The translations under genes and the position numbers were made by a program. Shown here one piece after another: positions 44,563 to 53,181 of a stretch of 56,665 bases of DNA. Location: the NCBI GenBank assembly GCA_017539905.1, contig JAFYBZ010000013.1, positions 1 through 56,665 on the forward strand, written 5' to 3'. Within the stretch, counting starts at the first letter, position 1; every line of letters starts with the position of its first letter. This DNA comes from Clostridia bacterium (GTDB taxonomy: Bacteria > Bacillota > Clostridia > TANB77 > UBA1234). Below the pieces are notes generated by a model. That model saw only the letters and a list, made by a program, of their open reading frames with translations. It was not told where the DNA came from and did not search any database.

Positions 44563-45993
44563 CTATTTTAAATGTTCCATTACTAATTTATTAATAATTT
44601 GTGGATTGCCTTTTCCTTTCAATTCTTTCATACATTGTCCAACTAAGAAGCCTAGGGCTCTATCCTTACCTGCTTTATAATCTTCAATTGATTGTGGATT
44701 TGCAGCTACTACTCTATCTACCACTTCCTTAATAGCACCTTCATCACTTATTTGCATTAGTCCATTTTCCTTAACAATTTCTTCTGGTTCTTTATTTTCA
44801 GAAATCATTTCCTCAAATACTTTTTTACCTATTGAATTTGAAATTGTACCACAATCAATTAACTTTATAAGGGCAGCAAATCTTTTAGCTGTAAATGGTA
44901 GATCTGAATACTCCAAATCATTTTCTCTAGCTATTCTAATTATATCAGTCATAATCCAGTTACTAACTGCTTTAGGATTGCCACATTCTTTTGAAGCTTC
45001 TTCAAAGAAATCAGAAAGCGCTTTTGATGATGTGATAATTCCACTATCATACTCTGGTAAGTTTAACTCACTCATATATCTTTGTTTTCTAACTTCAGGT
45101 AACTCTGGTAAGTTTTCTTTAATATTATTAATGTATTCATCAGAAAGTTTGATAGGCATTAAGTCAGGTTCTGGGAAATATCTATAATCATCCGCGTCTT
45201 CTTTAGTACGCATTACAAAACCTTTGCCTTCTATTTCATCCCATCTTCTTGTCTCTTGGAATATTTCTCCACCAGCTTCTAGCACTTCTTTTTGTCTTTG
45301 AATTTCATAATTGATTGAATGCTCAATTGCTCTAAATGAGTTTAAGTTTTTAGTCTCTGTACGAGTACCAAATTTTTCTTGACCAACTGGTCTTAAAGAT
45401 AAGTTAACATCTGCTCTTAAAGAACCTTCTTGCATCTTACAATCAGAAACTCCGATATACTCAAGTATTCCCTTTAATTTTTCAACATAAGCTACTGCTT
45501 CTTCAGCACTTCTCATGTCTGGTTCAGAAACTATTTCTATTAATGGAACACCAGCTCTGTTTAAGTCAACAAGTGTACCACCAGTATATGTATCATGATT
45601 TAATTTACCTGCATCATCTTCAATATGAATTCTTGTAATACCAATATGCTTTGTTGAGCCATCTTTAAGTGTTACATCAAATCCACCATTAACACATAAA
45701 GGTAAATCAAATTGTGAAATCTGATATGCTCTTGGTGTGTCTGGATAGAAATAATTCTTTCTATCTTGTTTTGAATTTCTAGTAATTTCACAATCAGTAG
45801 CAAGACCTGCTTTAACTGCATACTCAACTACTTTTTCATTTAATACTGGAAGTGCACCTGGCATACCTGTACATACTGGACAGCAATGTGTATTAGGATC
45901 GCCGCCAAACTCAGTAGTACAACCACAATAAATTTTTGTTTTTGTTGAAAGTTCGGCGTGAACTTCTAAGCCTATAATTACTTCGTATTCCAT
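44563..45993 (-). CDS. gatB: Asp/Glu-tRNA amidotransferase subunit B
   Basis: 476 aa, usual length. ATG 45993 follows GGGAGGTG. EVIIGLEVHAELSTKTKIYC and a cysteine set (CGCTTEFGG, HCCPVCTGMPG) form the zinc site. KNYFYPDTPRAYQISQ and EIVSEPDMRS are plain. The tail (about 410-476) is the tRNA-binding YqeY-like domain. GatB activates the misacylated tRNA and GatA supplies ammonia, making Gln-tRNA or Asn-tRNA. Three bases separate it from gatA. Confidence 0.97.
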   Translation of the reverse strand: MEYEVIIGLEVHAELSTKTKIYCGCTTEFGGDPNTHCCPVCTGMPGALPVLNEKVVEYAVKAGLATDCEITRNSKQDRKNYFYPDTPRAYQISQFDLPLCVNGGFDVTLKDGSTKHIGITRIHIEDDAGKLNHDTYTGGTLVDLNRAGVPLIEIVSEPDMRSAEEAVAYVEKLKGILEYIGVSDCKMQEGSLRADVNLSLRPVGQEKFGTRTETKNLNSFRAIEHSINYEIQRQKEVLEAGGEIFQETRRWDEIEGKGFVMRTKEDADDYRYFPEPDLMPIKLSDEYINNIKENLPELPEVRKQRYMSELNLPEYDSGIITSSKALSDFFEEASKECGNPKAVSNWIMTDIIRIARENDLEYSDLPFTAKRFAALIKLIDCGTISNSIGKKVFEEMISENKEPEEIVKENGLMQISDEGAIKEVVDRVVAANPQSIEDYKAGKDRALGFLVGQCMKELKGKGNPQIINKLVMEHLK

Positions 45994-45995
45994 AG

Positions 45996-47453
45996 TTACA
46001 CCTCCCTATTCATTTCGTAAGTATATGCCGTTCTTAAAAGTGTCTCTTCATTAAAATGTTTTGCTAAAAGCTGCATACCTATTGGCATTCCATCATTGTC
46101 TTTTCCGCAAGGAATAGATATACCTGGAATACCAGCTATATTTACAGGAACTGTGTATAAGTCCATCAAATACATTTCCAAAGGATTCTCTGTTTTTTCG
46201 CCAATCTTCCAAGCTGTTGTTGGACATGTAGGTGTAAGAATAACATCACATTCAGTAAATACTCTATCAAATCCTTCTTTGATTGCTGTTCTTACTCTTT
46301 GTGCTTTTTTATAATAAGCATCATAATACCCAGCAGATAATACATAGGTTCCTAACAATATTCTTCTTTTAACTTCTTTTCCAAATCCTTCGCTACGAGA
46401 ATTTCTATAAATATCTTTTAGACTTTCGAAATTTTCTGTTCTATATCCGTAACGAATTCCATCAAATCTTCCTAGGTTTGATGATGCTTCAGCGCAAGCT
46501 AAAACATAGTATGTTGGAAGTGCATACTTTGTAAATGGAAGTGATACTTCTACAATTTCTGCTCCTAACTCTCTATATTTTTCTTTTGCTTTTTCTAATG
46601 CATCTCTTACTTCTTGTTGTAATCCTTCTCCATAGAATTCTTTTGGGATACCAATTTTAATTCCTTTAACATCATTTATTAATGATTTTGTATAATCTTT
46701 CTTTTCGATATCAGCAGATGTTGAATCCATTTCGTCATGACCAGCAATTGCATTTAATAAAACTGCTGCATCTTTAACATCTTTAGTCATTGGTCCAATT
46801 TGATCAAGCGAAGATGCGAAAGCAACTAAACCATAACGAGAAACTAATCCATATGTTGGTTTTAATCCAACTATTCCGCAAAGCGAAGCAGGTTCTCTAA
46901 TAGATCCACCTGTATCAGATCCAAGAGCAATTGGTGCTAAATCTCCAGCAACTGCAGCCGAGCTTCCACCTGAACTACCACCTGGTACTCTAGTTAAGTC
47001 ATGTGGATTTTTAGTTGCAAAGAAGCCTGAATTCTCGCAAGAACCTCCCATTGCAAATTCATCCATATTAACTTTTCCTAAGATGATTGCTCCTTCAGCT
47101 TTTATCTTTTTAATTACTGTAGCATCATAAGGGCTTACAAAATTTTCTAGCATTTTTGATGCACAAGTAGTCTTAACTCCAAAAGTATTCATGTTATCTT
47201 TAATAGCAATTGGAACAGCAAAAAGGAATGGTAACTCATCAAAAGTTCCATTTGAAATTGCTTCATCTATCTTAATTTGTTTTTCTTCAGCTTCCTTTAA
47301 AGCCTCTTCTTTGCAAAGAGTAATATAAGCTTTAATATCGCCATCTTTTTCTTCGATATTTTTATAAAAAGCATCCACTACTTCTTTAACAGTAAATTCT
47401 TTATTTTTATATCCGTCACGAATTTCGTGAGCAGTCAATTTACAAATATCCAT
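45996..47453 (-). CDS. gatA: Asp/Glu-tRNA amidotransferase subunit A
   Basis: 485 aa, usual length. ATG 47453 follows GAAGGGATG. The Ser-Ser-Lys amidase triad is seen: Lys in PIAIKDNMNT near 80, then GGSSGGSSAAVAG near 155, and GSDTGGSIREPASLCG near 175. It frees ammonia from glutamine and passes it to GatB. The gene lies between gatC and gatB in the usual C-A-B order. Confidence 0.97.
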   Translation of the reverse strand: MDICKLTAHEIRDGYKNKEFTVKEVVDAFYKNIEEKDGDIKAYITLCKEEALKEAEEKQIKIDEAISNGTFDELPFLFAVPIAIKDNMNTFGVKTTCASKMLENFVSPYDATVIKKIKAEGAIILGKVNMDEFAMGGSCENSGFFATKNPHDLTRVPGGSSGGSSAAVAGDLAPIALGSDTGGSIREPASLCGIVGLKPTYGLVSRYGLVAFASSLDQIGPMTKDVKDAAVLLNAIAGHDEMDSTSADIEKKDYTKSLINDVKGIKIGIPKEFYGEGLQQEVRDALEKAKEKYRELGAEIVEVSLPFTKYALPTYYVLACAEASSNLGRFDGIRYGYRTENFESLKDIYRNSRSEGFGKEVKRRILLGTYVLSAGYYDAYYKKAQRVRTAIKEGFDRVFTECDVILTPTCPTTAWKIGEKTENPLEMYLMDLYTVPVNIAGIPGISIPCGKDNDGMPIGMQLLAKHFNEETLLRTAYTYEMNREV

Positions 47454-47477
47454 TTATATTCATCCCTTCGGAAATAA

Positions 47478-47768
47478 TTAGTCTACGATTACTGGAGGTA
47501 ATTGATACTGAACTCCATTTGATGAAGGAGCATTGCTTAAAAGAAGATCTCTATCAAAAGACTCCCTTACCTCATCTTTTCTAAACACATTATATGCATC
47601 AAGTGCAAAAGCAGACTCAGCTACATTTTCTGTATCAACTTCCTGAATTTGCTCAGCAAATGATACAATATTTTGCATATCTTTTGTATAACCTTCTATT
47701 TCCTCTTCACTTAAATTAAGCATACTTAATGTTGCAATATGCTCAATATCTTTTCTTGTAATTTCCAT
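47478..47768 (-). CDS. gatC: Asp/Glu-tRNA amidotransferase subunit C
   Basis: 96 aa, usual length. ATG 47768 follows AAAGGATG. The helical start (ITRKDIEHIATLSMLNLSEEE) and the end with YQLPPVIVD are the family pattern. GatC wraps around GatA and helps the complex form. It begins the operon behind a good promoter. Confidence 0.95.
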   Translation of the reverse strand: MEITRKDIEHIATLSMLNLSEEEIEGYTKDMQNIVSFAEQIQEVDTENVAESAFALDAYNVFRKDEVRESFDRDLLLSNAPSSNGVQYQLPPVIVD

Positions 47769-47817
47769 TCTATAAGCATCCTTTCTTTATGTAAACTAAT
47801 ATTCATAAACTATGGTT

Positions 47818-47846
47818 ATTTTATCTCAAAATCGCCCAATTTTCAA
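47818..47846 (-). promoter_or_regulatory. Promoter of gatCAB
   Basis: Minus strand TTGAAA (47846-47841), 17-bp spacer, TAAAAT (47823-47818), about 50 bp before gatC. Confidence 0.7.
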
Positions 47847-47858
47847 CCTTATATCCTT

Positions 47859-48004
47859 AAAAAAGGGGACGGTTACGCAACTGGGGGACGGTTCTAAAGT
47901 TGCACGACATAAAAAAGGACAAGTCTATGCAATCTGAGCCCTGTCCCAAAGTTGCATCGTGCAACTTTAGAACCGTCCCCCAGTTGCGTAACCGTCCTCT
48001 TTTT
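47859..48004. repeat. Long palindrome of the GGGGACGGTT kind
   Basis: The left arm (47861-47907) and right arm (47957-48004) are inverted copies over about 47 bp with one mismatch. Each contains GGGGACGGTT twice or nearly so, and TTGCACGA. The 49-bp centre has its own small inverted parts (GGACA/TGTCC). It lies between the gatCAB promoter and the end of the DnaB-like gene, and could stop transcription on either strand. It is GC-rich compared to its surroundings. Such units are common and mobile in Clostridia. Confidence 0.8.
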
Positions 48005-48009
48005 ATAAT

Positions 48010-49569
48010 CTATACTAAAGGTTTTTGTTTTAAACGTAGATATCCATACTCTTCCCAATGGTTGTAGTCTAGGTCAAGTCTAAATGCTACTCTTGGCTTA
48101 GCACCTGCTCTGTTTTTATCTACTACGCATGCATAATATCTCTCATTGAATACTTTAGGTTTTTCAAAATCTCTAAATCTTGCTTCTCTCTCATCATCAA
48201 AATCTAATTCATCAGTAACTTCGTATTGATCATAAGTTGAATTGTTTATCTCTTTAATCAAGCAAAGATTATCTAATACTTCTTTTACTGTACGAGAAGT
48301 GGCAATATCGTTTATATTCATACTAAGTGGTGGCGTTGCACTTTCTGCAAGCTGTAATGTTGCACCAATAAACACTTCAAACTTCTGAGCAATTGTTGAT
48401 AAAACAGTTGCTGTCTTTTTGATCTCTTCGACATTACCAATGTTATCGATATCTGTCTTCAAAGTATCATAGAAGAAATACTCTATTCCTTCTTTGTAGT
48501 AATAGTCCATGATGATATCTCTTAACTCTTGGTTTGTATGATCTGATGTATAAACCATGAAGATTGAATTATCCATTTGAGTTTCAACCCAGTCAGTTGC
48601 TATGCATGTACTCTTATATTCTTGAGAAGTTGCTTCTAATCTCTTAATAAAATCTTCTCTAGATTCATCTTCATGTTGAATTATGAATCCATCTTTATCA
48701 ACTTCAACTTGATCTAATTTATCTTGATCTGGTCTAAATTTAAATCCTAATAATTCTGCTTCTTTTTTATGAAGCTTTTGGCCATGCAATTCTTGAATCT
48801 CAGGAGTATTAACAATTGTAGTAATTAAACATAGTTTCATTTTATCTTCTGTCATTTCGTTTGATATAAGCAAAACTTTTTTATGCTCAATAAAAGCAAT
48901 ATGACAAAGAAGTGAAACAACAAAACGTGATTTACCTGAGTTAGATGGCATAGCAAAGGCAGCTGTTTCACCTTTTCTAAAGCCTTTAAAAGTCTTGGTC
49001 AAAATTGGATATGGAAGTGAAATACCTGTGGTCAAGTTGTTTTGACCTGTCTTTAAGAATCCAGTAACATACTCGTTCATAACAGACTCTTTAATACTAC
49101 TTAAAAAGTCTAGGTTATCTATTCTGCTCTTTATTTCTTCAATAGTCATCTCTTCATAACGAGCATAACTTCTAATTTGAAGAATCTTCTTTTGAATAAG
49201 TTCTGTTGGAGCAATCATATATGCTCTCTTAAGCATGAATAACTTTTTAATCTTAGGATAGATTACTTCTATATCTGCATTTATAGAAAGAGCATATTTT
49301 TTACATATCTCTATATTCTTTGGAGTTTCATCAGTAACTTTAGGGAAAGAGAATGGACCTTTAACAGCCTCGGCAACATATGCTTGACCTTCTCTAAAGA
49401 TAACTAATTTATATATATCTAATAAATTTGGTACACTAAAGCAACACTCATGATTCTCGATATAAAATCTTGAAATAGATTTTGGATTTAAATGCATAAG
49501 TCCACAATAAGCTATTTCTAATTCTTTATCTACGAGCTCTGGTGGGTATTGCACTACTTCTTTTGCCAT
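48010..49569 (-). CDS. DnaB/RecA-like ATPase, diverged helicase
   Basis: 519 aa. ATG 49569 follows GAGGAG. Residues 1-150 are a non-catalytic part, whose ELEIAYCGLMHLNPKSI recalls the DnaB N-domain. Residues about 185-500 look like the DnaB ATPase core: LTKTFKGFRKGETAAFAMPS, Walker A PSNSGKS near 210, ISNEMTEDKMK (the DnaB SLEMS place), YFFYDTLKTD near 371 as Walker B, and IGATLQLAES. A real replicative DnaB usually has GGxxPGKT/GRPxxGKT, so this is a diverged relative of unknown use. It stands apart from replication genes and has a REP palindrome just downstream, so it may come from a mobile element. Confidence 0.6.
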   Translation of the reverse strand: MAKEVVQYPPELVDKELEIAYCGLMHLNPKSISRFYIENHECCFSVPNLLDIYKLVIFREGQAYVAEAVKGPFSFPKVTDETPKNIEICKKYALSINADIEVIYPKIKKLFMLKRAYMIAPTELIQKKILQIRSYARYEEMTIEEIKSRIDNLDFLSSIKESVMNEYVTGFLKTGQNNLTTGISLPYPILTKTFKGFRKGETAAFAMPSNSGKSRFVVSLLCHIAFIEHKKVLLISNEMTEDKMKLCLITTIVNTPEIQELHGQKLHKKEAELLGFKFRPDQDKLDQVEVDKDGFIIQHEDESREDFIKRLEATSQEYKSTCIATDWVETQMDNSIFMVYTSDHTNQELRDIIMDYYYKEGIEYFFYDTLKTDIDNIGNVEEIKKTATVLSTIAQKFEVFIGATLQLAESATPPLSMNINDIATSRTVKEVLDNLCLIKEINNSTYDQYEVTDELDFDDEREARFRDFEKPKVFNERYYACVVDKNRAGAKPRVAFRLDLDYNHWEEYGYLRLKQKPLV

Positions 49570-49658
49570 TTATACTTCTCCTCTTTCGTACAACTAAAAT
49601 TATCACATATATTATATAATATTGAGTTTTAAAATAAAAGAGTTTTTTACTGAACATG

Positions 49659-49696
49659 CTTTTTTGGGACACCTCCAAAATTGCACCAAAAAAAGC
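49659..49696. repeat. Possible small or degenerate REP-like unit
   Basis: GCTTTTTTGG, then GGACACCTCC, then CCAAAAAAAGC: the ends are inverted and the centre has GGGACACC, as in the other palindromes. It overlaps the upstream edge of the next terminator. Tentative. Confidence 0.3.
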
Positions 49697-49717
49697 GTGT
49701 GCTATTTAGCACACGCT
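49687..49717 (-). terminator. Terminator overlapping the end of the 135-aa gene
   Basis: Eleven-bp stem AGCGTGTGCTA/TAGCACACGCT with a 2-nt loop and a seven-base T-run on the minus strand. The stem includes the stop codon of the 135-aa gene. Confidence 0.9.
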
Positions 49718-50113
49718 CTGGCTCACTTTTCCATAAACGAATTCCATCAAATTTGAATATAACATGTTGTTCAATTCGGGATGAATAATTGTAACATCAG
49801 TTAAGAAAACGCATCTGTTTTTATTATCCGGTTCTTCAGGTAACACATTAAGGCGAATATCAAAGTCACTATAAAGCTGAATGCCAACAATACGATAAAC
49901 ATTTGCAAGCATCCACTCATAAGCATTAATATATTGGCCACCATTTTTACCAACCTTGGATATATCCGTAGAATCTTTCAATAGCTTGTAAATTACAACT
50001 TGAAATTTCCGTCTTTCTACATTTGCGAAAGTACACCCGTGAAAAATTGTTACTCCAGGATCAAAGTCTCGTCGTATCCAATCATCACCTGCGTTATTTT
50101 GTTGCATTCCCAT
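49706..50113 (-). CDS. 135-aa protein of unknown function
   Basis: ATG 50113 follows GGAG. No signal peptide or membrane span. The chain alternates beta and helix (PGVTIFHGCTFANVERRKFQ, VFLTDVTIIHPELNNMLYS) and has two lone cysteines. I do not recognise it. It starts 26 bp after the HAD-like gene and shares its transcript. Its last codons are inside the terminator stem, an economical arrangement. Confidence 0.65.
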   Translation of the reverse strand: MGMQQNNAGDDWIRRDFDPGVTIFHGCTFANVERRKFQVVIYKLLKDSTDISKVGKNGGQYINAYEWMLANVYRIVGIQLYSDFDIRLNVLPEEPDNKNRCVFLTDVTIIHPELNNMLYSNLMEFVYGKVSQSVC

Positions 50114-50139
50114 GTTGTTTTCTCCTTTCGTATGTAACT

Positions 50140-50625
50140 TTACATGTCCAAGAAAGAACTTACATGCGCGGTTGAAAATGGAGTATTATCCATAACCATA
50201 GTTAAAACTTCTGTTGTATCATCAATCATAATAAGATGATGATCATCAAGTTCAAGATATCTTTGTTTAATCTGGTTAAGCACATCAACTTTGTCTTGAT
50301 TGCTTCTAACAGCAAAAACATTTTCTCTTTTAATGCCATAATACTTCTCAAGAAATTGTTGTTTATCTGCTAATTCATGATCAGTAAAAACCTTTGAAAT
50401 AACATAAACATGATCCATATTCCTGTCTTTCAAAAACTTTTGCATTTTTGCAACAACTTTTGACTCAGTATATAAGAATATTCCTTCTCCATGTGAATTT
50501 GCCCATGTCTCATCATCTTCGCCATAATGGTTGTATTCTCCCCATTCCATTACAGCAAGAACGCCATCGACATCAAAAACAAGTACACTATTGGGATCAT
50601 TTAACAATTCTCGTATCTTGCTCAT
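50140..50625 (-). CDS. HAD-like hydrolase (small)
   Basis: 161 aa. ATG 50625 follows AAAGGAG. Motif I is VFDVDGVL (Asp18, Asp20), a Ser in VISK is motif II, the Lys in SNQDKVDVL is motif III and MIDDTTEVL is motif IV. The chain lacks a large cap domain, except for a Trp/His-rich insert (EWGEYNHYGEDDETWANSH) soon after motif I. HAD enzymes remove phosphate from small molecules or nucleic acid ends. The substrate is unknown. It begins a short unit with the 135-aa gene behind a strong promoter. Confidence 0.8.
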   Translation of the reverse strand: MSKIRELLNDPNSVLVFDVDGVLAVMEWGEYNHYGEDDETWANSHGEGIFLYTESKVVAKMQKFLKDRNMDHVYVISKVFTDHELADKQQFLEKYYGIKRENVFAVRSNQDKVDVLNQIKQRYLELDDHHLIMIDDTTEVLTMVMDNTPFSTAHVSSFLDM

Positions 50626-50664
50626 AGAACTCTCCTTTGCTACTTAAAAAATGAAATCTCTTGT

Positions 50665-50693
50665 ATTTTATATGCATATACCATATTTGTCAA
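50665..50693 (-). promoter_or_regulatory. Strong promoter of the HAD unit
   Basis: Minus strand TTGACA (50693-50688), 17-bp spacer, TAAAAT (50670-50665). The A-run of the next terminator touches its -35 box. Confidence 0.8.
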
Positions 50694-50721
50694 TAAAAAA
50701 AGGCGGCCATATGGCCACCTT
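50694..50721 (-). terminator. Terminator after the 789-aa SLH gene
   Basis: AGGTGGCC-ATAT-GGCCGCCT stem (one G-T pair) followed by a T-run on the minus strand. Its stem resembles the dispersed GC hairpins. Confidence 0.8.
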
Positions 50722-50730
50722 CAAACATAT

Positions 50731-53100
50731 TTATTTTGCAAACTTCTCTACACTTCTTATTGCTATTAATAATGCTTGCTCTCTAGATGCTGTACCTTTA
50801 GCTCCAAATTTGTTTTCAGTTGTGCTTACGCCTTTAATAATGTCTTTACTATTCATAAAGTAAACAGCGCTTCTACTCCAATCATGTAAATCGCCATCAT
50901 CAACAAATTTAGATACTTTATCTAAATCAACAAATGTATCTATATAAGCTTTATCTAAAGCTCTAGTCATCATTGTAGCCATTTGCTCACGTGTGATTTC
51001 TTTGTCTGGCGAGAATAATCCTTTTTCTTTATCTGTGCCTTCAGTAATTCCTACTGTATAAGCTTTTGCAACCTCTACGTCATCTGTATCACTAAATGGC
51101 GCGTTTGTAACGAATATTCCCTTTCCTGTAATAGCTTCATATAATCTTACTGCTATATGAGCAAATTCTTTTCTAGTAATGTTCTTTGTTAAATCTTCTT
51201 TATTTAATGAATCAGGAATCAATCCCTCTTCAGCTGCTTTTGCTAATTCATCAATCGCCCATGTTGATGCATTTGACCAAGTTGCTTTCTTAGATGTGTC
51301 TCTTAATGTTGGGAATGTAAATTCTGCATACATTGTGTTCTTTGCATAATTTGCATCACCATCTGGAAGATCTGCATCATTTCCATTAACTGTAGCAAAA
51401 TAATCGCTACGAACATTTTTATTAATTAAATCAAAATAGATTTGAACTTTATATGTCTCACCTTCAACGAATTTTTCGTCTTTTGTAAGCCATTCAACTT
51501 TCTTAACTTTGTATCCTTCTTCTGTCTCTTTAGCTGTTGTTGCTGGTTTTTCGCCAATCTTTGGAGCTGCAATTTCAAATGCAAAATGATTAATCATTTC
51601 TTGTTTTTCTTCAGCAGTTTCAAATGGATACTCTACTGTATATACACCATCCTTAATTGTTGGTTTAACAACTTTTTTGTTAAGTGTTATTTTTAAATCT
51701 TTAGATATTTCAGCCATACTATTTTTTAATTCAATATCAAGCTTAAATACATATTCTGTTCCTGCTTTAACTTCTTTATCATTTGGAGTCCATTCTCCCA
51801 AATTATCTTCTTTTTTCTCACCAATCTTATATTCTGATGCTTTTTCAACAAGATTTGAAGATACTTTATATGTACCAGGAAGAGCTTTTCCAACTTCTGG
51901 TTCAGCAACTGTGATATCAATAGTCTTAAGAACTGGTGTCTCTACAGTAGCTTTCTTTGCTTCAAAAGTTTTTTCAATTGAATAATAATTTGGAGCAGTA
52001 ACTAATGTTGGCGCAATTTCTTCACCATTAAGAATAACTTTTAAATTTTTAAACTCATATCCAGTATCTGCATCGAAGAAATATTTTAATGTATATTTTT
52101 TTCCTTCTTCATACTTTTCATCATCAGACATAAATGTAGTTCCGTTAGACCAAGTATGTCCACCATATTTAGCGCCTTTAGAAAGTTTGATATCTTTTTC
52201 TAAAATTATAGTGTTGCCTTGAACAACATCAGGAACCGTAATTTCCACTTTAGAAATTGATTCTTTAGTTTCTAGCTCTGGTGCTGTTTCCTTCTTACCA
52301 CAAGTAAATTCTTTATCAAATAAATATTTGCCAGAACCATCATCCAAACTTGTAACATTTACTTTATCTCCGTTAACTTTAACTTCAAAACTATCAGCAA
52401 GTTTGTATCCGCTTAATACTGTAAAATAAACTCTAATACTATATTTATAGTTTTCTCTATATGTTTCATTAGTAGTCATGAAAGCTTTTCCAGTAACATT
52501 AGTCCATGACATATTAGTAATGCTAATTCCTGTTGTAGTAGTAATTGCATCTTTTTCTATTTGTTTTTCTCCAACTTTCAATTCTGGAATTGTAAATTCA
52601 ACTGTCGAAATAGTCGTAGATGTTGGTCTAGTAACGCCAGAACCAGTTGATGGTCTAGTAAAAGTACCTGTTGAAGTTGAAGGTCTAGATCCTGTACTAG
52701 CTGTAATGTCATAAGAAGTTTCTACATAGTATTTTCCATTTTCATCTTTACTCCAGTTTAGGCCAGATTTATCATTAATTGATACAATATTATTCGTGCT
52801 TATACCTGTTTTACCAGAAGCTAAAGAAAAAGTTATTCTAAGATTCCATTTTCCTGCTGTTACTTGAGTATTGGTTCCAGCATCATTTATTTCGCCTTCT
52901 TTTTGCCATATAACACTTTCAACTACTACACCACTTGATGAATCTGCAGTAAAGTCTAAAGACCTACCTGGATATGGTTCATCAATTACAAATGAAACAC
53001 TCATAACATAATTACTAGTGTCACGACCTGCTGCAAAACAAACAGTAGATAGTGTCAAGGCTAATATTAATAAACTTGTAATCAATAGCAGCTTTTTCAT
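50731..53100 (-). CDS. SLH surface protein with five beta-type repeats
   Basis: 789 aa. ATG 53100 follows AAAGGGGG. A signal peptide (about 1-24, ending CFAAG) is followed by repeats of about 90 aa. Each has the pattern VxVxxPxxGxxP, W, then Y.....F....GY.......VNG (for example YSIRVYFTVLSGYKLADSFE). Between the first and second is a Ser/Thr/Arg/Pro-rich linker (about 135-165). Three SLH units end the chain (about 600-789) with DVEVAKAYTVGITEGT, FSPDKEITREQMATMMTRAL and the VSTTENKFGAKGTASREQAL pattern. SLH binds the wall polymer. The repeats could be ligand-binding or stalk modules. It is paralogous to the next two genes to the right. Confidence 0.85.
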   Translation of the reverse strand: MKKLLLITSLLILALTLSTVCFAAGRDTSNYVMSVSFVIDEPYPGRSLDFTADSSSGVVVESVIWQKEGEINDAGTNTQVTAGKWNLRITFSLASGKTGISTNNIVSINDKSGLNWSKDENGKYYVETSYDITASTGSRPSTSTGTFTRPSTGSGVTRPTSTTISTVEFTIPELKVGEKQIEKDAITTTTGISITNMSWTNVTGKAFMTTNETYRENYKYSIRVYFTVLSGYKLADSFEVKVNGDKVNVTSLDDGSGKYLFDKEFTCGKKETAPELETKESISKVEITVPDVVQGNTIILEKDIKLSKGAKYGGHTWSNGTTFMSDDEKYEEGKKYTLKYFFDADTGYEFKNLKVILNGEEIAPTLVTAPNYYSIEKTFEAKKATVETPVLKTIDITVAEPEVGKALPGTYKVSSNLVEKASEYKIGEKKEDNLGEWTPNDKEVKAGTEYVFKLDIELKNSMAEISKDLKITLNKKVVKPTIKDGVYTVEYPFETAEEKQEMINHFAFEIAAPKIGEKPATTAKETEEGYKVKKVEWLTKDEKFVEGETYKVQIYFDLINKNVRSDYFATVNGNDADLPDGDANYAKNTMYAEFTFPTLRDTSKKATWSNASTWAIDELAKAAEEGLIPDSLNKEDLTKNITRKEFAHIAVRLYEAITGKGIFVTNAPFSDTDDVEVAKAYTVGITEGTDKEKGLFSPDKEITREQMATMMTRALDKAYIDTFVDLDKVSKFVDDGDLHDWSRSAVYFMNSKDIIKGVSTTENKFGAKGTASREQALLIAIRSVEKFAK

Positions 53101-53147
53101 TAAATATTTCCCCCTTTAAAATACTGTGTTTATAAATAAATCGCTGT

Positions 53148-53173
53148 GGCGGCCAAAGGCCGCCGCTACGATT
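53148..53173. repeat. Dispersed GC-rich hairpin with GCTACG tail
   Basis: GGCGGCC-AAA-GGCCGCC then GCTACGATTAGCC, between the two SLH genes. It matches the unit at 41916 in plan and tail. There is no T-run, so it is not a normal terminator. Confidence 0.6.
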
Positions 53174-53181
53174 AGCCATTA

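Noticed and set aside
53148..53173. Terminator between the two SLH genes
   Set aside because: Good stem but no T-run on either strand; better as a dispersed hairpin.
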